A DNA stretch of 16,546 nucleotides from Vairimorpha apis BRL 01. Taxonomy: Eukaryota > Microsporidia > Nosematidae. The stretch lies in assembly GCA_000447185.1 (NCBI GenBank), contig KE647107.1:1-16546 (forward strand), written 5' to 3'. Below are positions 7,290 to 16,546 of this stretch, piece after piece; position 1 is the first letter of the stretch, and each line of letters opens with the position of its first letter. Under the pieces are notes generated by a model, which saw only the letters and a program-made list of their open reading frames with translations, did not search any database and was not told where the DNA came from. Both the position numbers and the translations under genes were made by a program.

Positions 7290-10035
7290 CTTTATTAATT
7301 ACAATCTATTTTTATAGAACTAATTATTGAATCAGTTTAATTAAAATTAATATAAAATTAAAATTCTAAAAAAACTAAAAAGTTTAGCATTTTTAATATT
7401 CTTTAAAAAAAATAATTAACTATATGTTGTTTTTTTATTTATTATATCTAATAATTACAAATTAATTAAATAAAATTAGGATACTAAAATTTCTTTTTAA
7501 AATAAATTATTTATAATTAAAATTTTAATAAAAAAATATTGTTAATAAAAATATTAATAAAAAACTTACTAAATGATATCGAAATTTTTTATTTGATTGT
7601 TAATTATTATATTTGATAAAAAATAACAATTAAAAATAACACTTTTATATAAAATTTATCTTTACATATTTTTAATATTATTTTTAATTTTTTCTTATAA
7701 TATAAAGGTTTATAGTATAAGTTTATTAATAATAATAATTATGGATTAATCATACATTTCTATATATATTTTAATATTTTTATTATATATATTTTATACT
7801 ATATATGTAAATATTTTTAATTATATGGTTAGTAATGTTATGTTTTTATTTTAAAAAAATAATTTTTTTGATTAAATTTAAAAAAAATAATTTAATGTAT
7901 GATTTGCAAATAAAATGTTTTTATTGAAATATAATATCGTTAATTTTTATTGTTTTTTATAATAATTTTTTCGTACATTTTAAAAAACGAGAATTATCAT
8001 AATTAATCTTTATTGATTAAAATACATTTCTAATAGTTTCAAAGTGCATAAAAATCTTTATTGTAAATTAAAAATTCAAATTTTCTTTAAATTTGACGTT
8101 AAATTTCAATTTTTACTTATTTTTTAAAAATATAAAAATTTGATATTTTTCGTTTAAAGTTTATATCACAATGTTTGTTTTTAACAATAAATATAACTAA
8201 AAAATCATTTTAAAATCATTACCATCATTATTTTAGCATTAAATTATTTAAAATTCTCTTTTAATTAATTATCATTAACAATAAAAAATTGAAAAAAATA
8301 AAAGAGTTATAATAATAATAAACATTTAAATATATTTAAATTCAAATAATTTATTTGTATTTAACAACTTAAAAAATTAAATTAAAGATTTAAAGTAACT
8401 ATATATTATTTATTGAGAAATATAAATATTTTATACAATATAATTGGAAATTTATTTTTTAATTTAATTGACAATATATTTATTTAAAATGATAGAATAT
8501 TTGCAATTAGTTAAAATTATAAAAAAATGTAGAATTTTTTATATTAGGCATAAACAAAAGTAATTTAGACATGAATTATGTAAATTTTATGATATTATTT
8601 AAGTTAAAAATAATGATGTTTTTTATTTAAAAATACTAATTTAGAAAATATTTAATGTAATATGATATATATTTTTATTGCTTATACATAAAAATTAAAC
8701 ATCTTTTAACATTTTAATAATTTAAAATCCCATAATTTTTTATTAATATGCTAAAAAATGTAATACAATATTTTTTTAATAAATTATTAAATGTTAATTT
8801 TATATAATGTAACTTTGTTCAACACTAGATAGTTGTATAGTTTTATATTTAAATTTAATGTTTTGGCAATTTTATAATATATACTATAAAATATTATTTA
8901 AATATTTTTATACTGTATTTTTAAAAAATGCGATTAAAAGCGAGTTTTTAAATAAACACGATATCTTTCTTTTTAAAAAGCAAAACTTATAACATAAAAA
9001 TTAATAATTTACAAAGATATTATCAATAAATTTTATTTGTAAATCTTTTATATATGTGTATACTATAATAGTTTAATTTATTTTCTATAATCCTTTAAAT
9101 ATATGCGGTTTTTTAAATAAGATTTTTAAATTTTAACCAAAATTTTTTTCATTACTTTGTACTTGTTAAATAAGGTATTACTTGATATTTTTTAAACCAT
9201 AACAACTAAATTTAATTGTATGTAACTTTATCAATAAAATCTACATCATCAAAATTGCTCAATGTAAATTATTTTTAGTGTTAAAATAAATTTTATATTT
9301 ATTTACTTATAATATTAGTAATAAATTTAATTACTAATACCAATTAATAGTAAAAATAAAAAGATACAAAAGAACTGTATAATCTTTGTTCGAAATTTTT
9401 TTTTAAAATAATCTTTAAATTCTCAATATTATATATATACAAGTAAATTGGAAGCTTCAAATTCAATAAATAAATTGAGACTTATAAAAAATGTTAAAGT
9501 TTAATTAGATACATTAAAATTTAATATATAAAAATTATCATTTTTATTTAAATAATAGAAAAATACAGTATTTAAAGTAAAATTATTATTAAAATTCTAA
9601 AGATTAATTTCTGTTTTTTCATTTTATTTTCTGTAAAAAGTATTTTTATTGACAGTACTAATTTAAAAATTGAAACAATTTTAAATTGATGCTTTCAAAT
9701 ATCAAATATCAAATAACAAAATTATATAAATATAAGTAAAATATTAAATTTAAATCAATAATTTATATAAAGTTTTAGCTTTTGAAGTGAGAAATGGTAT
9801 AAATGATAATAAAAATATATAACAAATTCAAAAATTATAATTTATTATAATATAAAAAAATTTATACAATGTATAATTGTAAAAGTTTATCAGCTGGCGC
9901 TTAAAAAAATATAAAATATTTATTTAAAGCTAAAAAGCTGCTATATTTTTTGTTATTTAACAAAAATTAAATTTTTTATTTGAGGGTTAATTTCATTATT
10001 CTATTATTTTTCGCTTCCGTATCAAACGAGTTCAC
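7290..10035. other. Large AT-rich intergenic spacer
   Basis: About 2.7 kb of extremely AT-rich DNA without credible ORFs, tRNA or rRNA signatures. The only GC-bearing spots are short (for example around 9891-9902, CAGCTGGCGC) and form no structure I can support. Long A/T runs dominate. Confidence 0.65.
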
Positions 10036-10173
10036 TTAGTATATAAGTTTTCGTTCCTCTCGTTCTCCGCTAATATTAAGTCGTCTCCCCTTCTTTACTC
10101 CATTGACAAACTTTAAAGTTTTCTTAAGAGTTACTGATTGGATATATGCTTCGATTCGGTCTGAGATTTTAAC
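10036..10173 (-). mobile_element. Second retroelement relic, C-terminal Pol fragment
   Basis: A GC-richer island whose minus strand reads ISDRIEAYIQSVTLKKTL and then FVNGVKKGRR before TAA at 10036. It aligns with the ESYIQSLVLKKTLESISL part of the relic at 1977-2530, and the DNA is also similar (AAAGTTTTCTT followed by GATTG.ATATATG.TTCGA in both, plus strand). It is therefore the same or a closely related R2/NeSL-like family. Only about 45 codons survive, with nothing recognisable upstream. Too short to be functional. Confidence 0.68.
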
Positions 10174-10943
10174 AAAAAAAAATTTAGCTAATTGAAAAAT
10201 TATATAAATTTATATTATAATTTCATATTCCATTTAATTTTTTAATTTGATATAATTACTTAATATAACTTATGCTTCCAGTACACTAGATTGTGATACC
10301 ATCTATGTAAATATTCAATTCAAATTAATAAAAATCATGTAAATTTCACAAAGAAATTATGAGTTAAAGAAAAGGTAACATTTATTTAAAAAATTTTAAA
10401 TTCTTATTAAATTTTACAAAAATAAAAATAAAAGCACTTATTCTATTTTATAATATTGTAATTTGTAAAGATTATAAAAATATTTAATTATTATTACAAA
10501 TATAATTGACAATAACATAAAAAAATGACAATAAAAATATTAGATCTTTTAAGTCATTAAAATTTATTATATTATAATTTAAATATTAAACATTAAAAAT
10601 ATCAATTTTTAAATTTGTTGATTAAAACATCAAAGCAACCAAAATTAAAAAATATATTTGTTAAAAATACTCAAAATTTAATAAATTTTAATTTCTTTAT
10701 AATTTACAAAAACTAAATTTTTACTAAAAATGTTTAAATTATCCATATATATTTAATTAAAAAATTTATTATGATTTAAAATCGATAAATTTTAAATGTA
10801 AAATAGTTCTTTTTTTAATATTTATTTAAATGTAATCTTTTTTTAACTTTTTATAAAAATGTTATAAAATTATAAATAAAGATTTTTAATAATTTAAAAA
10901 AAAATAATAACTGAAGTAAACTAATAACTTTTAATTAATTATA
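10174..10943. other. AT-rich spacer upstream of EDC3
   Basis: A/T-rich DNA without a gene. Around 10261-10325 the minus strand holds a short open stretch (EYLHRWYHNLVYWKHKLY) of higher GC that might be further retroelement debris, but it is too short to assign. Confidence 0.5.
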
Positions 10944-10950
10944 CCCTTAA
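10944..10950 (+). promoter_or_regulatory. CCC-type motif before the EDC3 start
   Basis: The sequence TACCCTTAAATGG places CCC four bases before ATG 10951, almost identical to GCCCTTAATG at 2823. It supports this ATG as the EDC3 start. Confidence 0.6.
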
Positions 10951-11990
10951 ATGGAAAGATATATCGGATATAGAATGTTATTTACTACAGCTCAAGGTAC
11001 AATTAATGGAATACTAAAAGAATGGGATACACAAAATGAGCAAGCGAAAATTGATAAAGATGGGGTTAATGAAATTTTAGATATACTGGATATTGAAGAT
11101 CTCGAAATTATAAATTTAAACGAATCTAAAAATAATTTTTTTATAAAAGATGAAAGTTGCATAGATCATGAAAATCAAATATCTAAAAATAAAAATACTA
11201 AGTTTTTAGATGAAAATGATCAAAAAAAATTAATAATGAAAAAAATTTATCAAACAATTTTTCATATGACCATAATATAAAAGAAAAACAAATTTATAAT
11301 AGTGTTGTTGAAAAAGTTAACAATATAAATATTCAAAACGAAAAAGAAATATCATGCTTCATAAAAGATGATTTTAATATCGTTTGTAAAAAAAATATGA
11401 CAATTTCTAATGATGAAAATTCTTCTATGCTTGAAAATATTTCTGTTAATGAAGTTCAATATTTTAAATTATTAAATGATTGTTTTAATATATATGGTCC
11501 TACTAAAGAAGAATTTATAAATGTTGTATCTTTTAATCTACAAAAATTGTTAAAGAAATATAAATTAAGCAATATTTGTATATCGCTCGGAAAAAATTCA
11601 TTGTATAATTGCATAGGATATCATTTAGGAAGAATTTTAAAAGTGAAATCTTATAATATATATATATTTGAGAATGAAGATAACAATATTGATGTTCTTA
11701 AATACAAATATACATATTACAACAATGAAAATGATAATTTATTAAACAATCTATCTGATTTTTCTTTATGTATTTCATTTGGTAGCACAAAAATAAAAAG
11801 TAAAGAATATTTATATATAAACAAAATTTATGATGATTTTACAAACAGTACTTGTATATCTTTAGGTTGTATCACAAATTATTATGAAAAACAGATGTAT
11901 TTAATAGATGTAAATATAAGTGAAGAATTATATAAAAAATATAATTTAAAAAGAGTATTTGTAGATAGTACATTAGTTAAAATTAATTAA
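10951..11990 (+). CDS. EDC3: EDC3-like enhancer of mRNA decapping (LSm + YjeF-N), one frame break
   Basis: EDC3 is a P-body scaffold that activates the Dcp1/Dcp2 decapping enzyme and binds the helicase Dhh1/DDX6. The first ORF (10951-11280) opens with an LSm domain (residues ~1-57, YIGYRMLFTTAQGTINGILK to IEDLEIINL). The second frame, open from 11220 to 11990, ends with a divergent YjeF-N Rossmann-like domain: YGPTKEEFINVV, ICISLGKNSLYNCIGYHLGR, CISLGCITNYYEKQMYLIDV, then ISEELYKKYNL. The enzymatic glycine-rich motif is degenerate, as in EDC3 scaffolds. The frames join by one added base at the A-run 11222-11229 (or 11239-11245), giving about 346 residues, shorter than yeast or human EDC3 (about 500-550). 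No clear FDF motif is seen in the low-complexity linker. CCC precedes the ATG, and AATAAA lies at 12041. Confidence 0.78.
11222..11229 (+). other. EDC3 frame break at A AAA AAA
   Basis: The zero frame reads CAA AAA AAA TTA and stops at 11280. The -1 frame is open across the same place and continues to 11990. A AAA AAA is a canonical -1 slippery heptamer. A ninth A in the true genome would also restore the frame. A second candidate site is the seven-A run at 11239-11245. Confidence 0.65.
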
Positions 11991-13483
11991 ATCATTGATA
12001 AAAAATTTTGATATTAAAACTAACGCAGATATATATTTATAATAAAATGTAAACAGCTTAATTTATTTTTTTTGTTTAATATTAATAAAATATATACTTT
12101 TAATTTTTAACAAATATTATCGAAAAAATTAAATTTTGAAGACTAATATATTAAATTTAAATATTTATATGACTAATATAAAATTTTTGTCTTTTTTAGT
12201 ATTTAAACTCATATTAAAATAACTTATGTACAACAATATTTATATAATAAATTTCTACTTCTTAAATATTAATTAAGTGGGAAAAATTTTACTTACAGTT
12301 TAATTAATATTTTTAAAATTTTCAGTATAATTAAAAAATATAATAATTATTTTTTAATGTTTTATTTAAAATATTTTTTTAAAATACTTTGTGAAATATA
12401 GAATTTACAAATTTACAATATAAATTATGTATTTAAATTTTTATATTTAATATTTAAAATAACTATTAATTTTATAAATTATTTATTTAATTATTTTTAA
12501 TAATATTAAATGATATGTATAATTGTTAGAATAAAAAAATTTATAAAATGTATAAATCTTTACAAATCAAATTAGAATTTTATTTTATACATTTGAGCAT
12601 ATTTTAATTATAAATTAAATGATTAAAATCTATTTTTTGATTTTAAAATAAAACAAAATTTTATAGCAATTATTATGTGCATGAATTTCAAAATTTTTAT
12701 AAAAATTTGAAATTACTTTACATTTTATTTTAAATAAATAATATTAAATAAATTGTTGAGTTTGTTAATAATAATAAAAAATTATCATATAAATATTAAA
12801 TATATTTTTACATACATAAAAATTTGTGTAATATTAAAGTTTAAGTTTTTTAATAATATTAATTATATAATATAATTGGTTATTTTTAAAAATTTATAAA
12901 TTTTAAAATAAGATAATTTTATTATTAAAAATTAATTTAATGAATGTTATGTCATAATTGAGTTAGATTTTTAAATTAAATCAATTTTTATTTACTTAAA
13001 ATTAAATAACTTTTAAATTTAAAAATTAATACCATTAAATTTTTTTGTTCAAAATTAGTTTAAAATTTATATTTTAACTAATAAAAAAAATATTATAAAA
13101 ATTTTTAATATAAAATTTATTTATAAAGCTGTTTTCATCATATAAATCATCATGAACAAACTATTTTAAATTTTTTAAATATTTTTTATAATTGTATAAA
13201 CAAATATAATTTGCGTTGTTTGTATAATATTATTCTCAAGATATTTCATTTAAATATTTGATCAATTTTAAATTATTGAAAAAAATATTAATATTAAATA
13301 ATTAAAAGCAAAACTAATTCTATATTAAAAAATATTTAAAATTCCTATATCTAAAAATAATATAAACAATTCAAATATATAAATTATATTGTTTTTTAAT
13401 CAATAAAAATTGCAAAAACTTAAATAATATTGAAATAAAAATTATATTTATTATTATAAGTGCAATAAAAACAATAAAAAGGT
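11991..13483. other. AT-rich intergenic spacer
   Basis: About 1.5 kb of A/T sequence between the convergent EDC3 and TAF1 genes. It contains likely AATAAA signals for both (12041-12046 on plus, 13447-13452 on minus). No gene, RNA or notable repeat was found. Confidence 0.65.
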
Positions 13484-15956
13484 TTAATGTGATTCATTTT
13501 CATCATATGTAAATTCCAAAAAAATATTTTCCGCTTCTTCGATTCTAGCTTTATCAATCTCAAATTGTTCATATGCCATATCGACCATTTTTTGTGCAAC
13601 TGATGTAAGCGAATGTTCAGTACCATTATATTTCATACAATTATCTTTCATTAGTATTAAATCATCAAAAAATTCTTGATATCTAATATATTTATTATGT
13701 CTTATTTTTGTCTTAATTGTAGTTAAATCTATTGGATTTTTAACAATTGAAAGATAATCTGGAAACTTTTTAATAGAAACAGGTCTGTGAAAAGCAATAG
13801 AATGTGCTATACTAAAAAAACTTGTAATTAATTTAAGCATTACTTCATGAAAAATATTTTTCGCTCTTTTACGTTCATGATCGATTTTCTTTTTTGTAGG
13901 TTTTTTTGACTGTATAAAATTAGGACAAAATTTATTAGTTTTCATATGACCAGATTGTCCACAATTACCACATTTCAAAGCAGATTTTTTATCATCGAAT
14001 TTAATTGTTTTCCTTATTTTTAAATACATTTTTATAATCTTTGGATCAGTAATTTTTTCAATTTCTGTACGTTCAATGTCTTGATCAATATAAGTTCTTT
14101 TAATTGTTAAAACATTTTTTGATTCGGTTTTTGAAAGTTCTTGAACTTTTTCAGGTGTTAAATCTTTTTTTTCATATTCTTCAAAGTAAGATTCGTTAAA
14201 TGGAATTTCTTTTGGGTTGCTTAAGCTGTTAACTTGTTTATTCCATATCTTATCAATTTCGGATTTATACTTTGCTTGATGTTCACTTATTATTTTTCTA
14301 TTTTCGGCTTCATTTCCTTTAATAAGTTTAATTTTTCTAAAACTAAATCCTTCACCAATTCCTGTAGGATCAGCAGGACCATCAAGTTCTAAAAGCCCCT
14401 TACCATTGCAAGCGTTAGTAAAATTTCTAGTAAGTTGCCATGGAATTACATAAACACTTTCATCTTCTTCCTCTTGTGAATCCGCTATGTACTTATAGCC
14501 CAAATCTTCTAATTTCCGTTCACTAGCCAACATGCTTTCATATTGACAAATATTTTCAGGAGTCACTAATTTTCTTAAATCTTCTTCGTTTAATATTGAA
14601 GAAGATTCTTTTAAAATCCATAAAGTTTCTTTACCTTTTTTTATTACAATCTGCATATTCTTTAAGCCATTTTCTTTTACTTCCTTCGCTAAAATACGGA
14701 AACAAATGATCAAGTTGTGACATTTTAAATTCTTTAAAGCTATTTTCTTTAAAATGCAAACAAACGATAAGCTGCTACTTTTAATCTATTTTTACAAAAA
14801 ATATTGAGCTTTCTACTATGTGGTGCATATATTTCTTCAAGAGGAAATTCTTGTCCTACACAAAATATACTAGAAATTTTTCTAGGATAAATTACATTAT
14901 TATCCAAAATACAAAGGTAGTCATTATTTTTATGCTGAAAAATAGGAGCTGTAAATAAGTTGTTAGTTAAACTTTTCATAGAAACACCTGGTTTGATTTC
15001 ACCAAAGCAAAAAAAAGGAGACGGATCATCAGGATCCAAAATTGTTAGATTGGTTTGATCACTTTCATAATCGTCCCTATGACTCATTTTTCTATAATAG
15101 TTGTTAATTAAACTAACCATACCACAATTTACAATAAAAGGAGGCATCTCTTCTGAATATTCAAATAAAACAAATTCGCTAGAATCTTTTAAGGTTAAGT
15201 CACTCATTCTTTTAATAATATTAGAATTTAAAATATTTGAAGATAACAATTTCGTACAATATATAAATTGATTACATGGGAAATTTAATGGTGGTCTATG
15301 AAAATCTCGTAATTCTTCTTTAGAATGATTTGTCTTATAAAATTTAGGTTCTAATTTTAAAGCAGGCAAACTATGCTGTACACCATAAGATCCTAAAGAA
15401 CTTCGAGGTTTAGATTCAAGATTATAATATTTATCATTTGAAATATTATATTTTGATTTAATAGGTTTATCACCAGAAAAATATTCTTTTGTTCTCTTTT
15501 TTGATTTAGAATTTTTTTATCATCAACTTTATCAAATATTAGATTTGGATCATCTAAATATAAAGTCGGAAAAGTTTTGTATTTGGTTTGCACCTCATCA
15601 TTAAAAATCACATATTTATCCCAATCTTCCTCTAAAGTAGAATCCACAAATTCTTTAATCAATGGAGAAACATCAGTTTCATTGTTTTTTTCAGATTCAT
15701 CTTGATCATAAATTATATTATCTTCCCATTCAACAATGTCAAACGGTGTTTCGATATCAAAAGTATCTAAATCTTTCTCAAAAACTTTCTTATATTGAGT
15801 TTCAATTTCTTTAACATTGTGCTTTCTTTTAACAAATGTTTTATATATATTATTTTTAGAAGAGCCATACATATTTTGTAAAACAGCATTAGAAGATCTT
15901 GCATAAGACGTACTATTTCTAAATTTAGTCTGGTCATCTACTTCATAACTCATCAT
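13484..15956 (-). CDS. TAF1: TFIID subunit TAF1 (DUF3591, zinc knuckle, bromodomain), three frame breaks
   Basis: TAF1 is the largest TFIID subunit, a nuclear scaffold for RNA polymerase II promoter recognition. Joined pieces give ~820 residues against ~1,900 in human. In order: an acidic N-terminus with WEDNIIYD and LYLDDPNLIF; a linker with SNDKYYNL and VQHSLPALKLEPKF (~165-205); the DUF3591 core (~205-560) with LRDFHRPPLNF, FEYSEEMPPF, FTAPIFQHK, FCVGQEFPLEE, AYRLF, VTPENICQYESM, then GPADPTGIGEGFSFRKI; a TAF1 zinc knuckle CGNCGQSGHMKTNKFC (CX2CX4HX6C, ~658); and one bromodomain (~697-800) with FPDYLSIVKNPIDL and the acetyl-lysine-binding Asn in KYNGTEHSL. Human TAF1 has two bromodomains. 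The TBP-inhibitory N-terminus appears absent. Frames change at 15512-15518, 14751-14754 and 14636-14642. The start may lie further upstream, at 16077. Confidence 0.88.
14636..14642 (-). other. TAF1 frame break 3
   Basis: A seven-base A run on the coding strand. The frame carrying KRKWLKEYADCNKK hits TAA just after it, while GKETLWILKESSS continues in the main C-terminal frame. Removing one base or adding two joins them, matching the ADFKR...WWVL region of other TAF1 proteins. Confidence 0.75.
14749..14754 (-). other. TAF1 frame break 2, at only four T residues
   Basis: The DUF3591 frame reads AYRLFAF and then TAA. Skipping one T gives KENSFKEFKMSQLDHLFPYF. With this correction the spacing between YRLF and the following FP motif is 18 residues, exactly as I recall for human TAF1. 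A four-base run is an unlikely place for a homopolymer call error. Confidence 0.75.
15512..15518 (-). other. TAF1 frame break 1
   Basis: The N-terminal frame (NLIFDKVDDKK) drifts into non-TAF1 sequence after a seven-A run. Adding one A leads into NSKSKKRTKEYFSGDKPIK and on to VQHSLPALKLEP, a motif shared with other TAF1 proteins. Confidence 0.78.
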
Positions 15957-16077
15957 TTCATTTCTATATTTTTTAACCTTATATTTTTTAAATTTGTATT
16001 TTATTGGTTTCTCAATAACTAAAGATCGAGAAAACTTTTTGGAAGAGCTCTAGGAGAATCTGATTTTCTGGTTGCAT
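15957..16077 (-). other. Possible N-terminal extension of TAF1
   Basis: Upstream of ATG 15956 the same frame stays open for about 30 codons, with lysine-rich sequence (PIKYKFKKYKVKKYRNEMM). A further ATG lies at 16077 (MQPENQILLELFQK). It is one frameshift away, joinable by removing one A near 16033-16037, and a weak TACC stands before it. LELF followed by basic residues recalls the ELFP...RKRKKK stretch of TAF1 N-terminal regions. No CCC motif precedes 15956, which favours a start further out. Confidence 0.35.
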
Positions 16078-16546
16078 TTTGAATGGTAAAAACAAAGAAG
16101 CAGTAAAATATGTAATTTATTATAATTTTAAAACTAAAAAATACAGTGTTTTAAATTTTTTTATTGTTCCATTTAAACTTAAAACAGAATATTATTCATA
16201 CAAAAAATGTTGAATTATTTCTTATAATTTTATGTTTATAAATATTCTACAAAAAATTGAAAATACCATAAAAATAATGTTATGTAAAATATTTTTGTTA
16301 TAAAAAATCGTATGTTTTTTTATTTCAAAAAGTAAATTAAATACAAAATAAATTTAACTTTATATTTTGTAATTATGAAAATAAAGTTTTAAATAAAAAT
16401 TTAACAAAAATATCTAAACTTAAAAAAATTATTTTTGTTTTTGTTTTATTTTTCATAATAGAAAAAAAAACATTTTATTTTAGTTTAATTTTTTAAATAG
16501 AAAAATAAATTTAATTTTGTTGTTAGTTTAATTTTTTTTTAATTAG
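16078..16546. other. AT-rich region upstream of TAF1
   Basis: No gene or RNA is visible. A short TTAGTTTAATTTTTT motif occurs twice near the window end (around 16480 and 16523), which is weak in this composition. Confidence 0.55.

Noticed and set aside
7290..10035. Hidden tRNA or other RNA gene in the large spacer
   Set aside because: No GGTTCRA-type T-loop or GC-bearing cloverleaf stem was found. The few GC spots, such as 9891-9902, pair poorly.
10261..10325. Further retroelement fragment on the minus strand
   Set aside because: The short open stretch (EYLHRWYHNLVYW) is suggestive, but I could not match it to a known Pol motif.
13420..13626. Minus-strand ORF of 68 codons
   Set aside because: It lies in another frame over the end of the TAF1 bromodomain and has no independent support.

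Overview
The window looks like a piece of a microsporidian (intracellular fungal-relative) nuclear genome with unusually large, extremely AT-rich spacers. The evidence comes from the sequence. The genes are eukaryotic but shortened: ribosomal stalk protein P1, the mRNA-decapping factor EDC3 and TFIID subunit TAF1. A 30-base GTAAGT...TAG intron lies ten codons into one gene. A CCC motif sits just upstream of several start codons, which is a described microsporidian initiation signal. AATAAA signals overlap or closely follow stop codons. Only about six genes occupy 16.5 kb, so this is an expanded, gene-poor genome rather than a compact one such as Encephalitozoon. I cannot name the species.

Layout: 1-1976 is AT-rich spacer. 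1977-2530 (minus) is the 3' end of a non-LTR retrotransposon of the R2/NeSL-like, restriction-like-endonuclease type. 2823-3230 (plus) is a small, intron-containing multi-pass membrane protein. 3375-3698 (minus) is ribosomal protein P1. 4170-4856 (minus) is an unrecognised helical protein of 228 residues. 5275-5490 is a 208-base element with inverted ends between TTAA duplications (a candidate piggyBac-type MITE), inside a direct repeat of about 58 bases. 6023-7289 (minus) is an unrecognised Cys-rich protein with hydrophobic C-terminal segments, split by two frame breaks. 7290-10035 is AT-rich spacer. 10036-10173 (minus) is a second relic of the same retroelement family. 10951-11990 (plus) is EDC3 with one frame break. 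11991-13483 is spacer. 13484-15956, perhaps to 16077, (minus) is TAF1 with its DUF3591 core, zinc knuckle and single bromodomain, interrupted by three frame breaks.

The genes are unrelated housekeeping functions (transcription initiation, mRNA decapping, translation) without operon structure. The most interesting features are the TTAA element, the tiny intron, and the frame breaks in all three of the longer genes. Most breaks lie at A/T runs of 7-8 bases and could be homopolymer sequencing errors. One TAF1 break lies at only four bases and is less easily explained that way. Canonical -1 slippery heptamers occur at the EDC3 break and at one break in the Cys-rich gene, but such heptamers are frequent in DNA this AT-rich.
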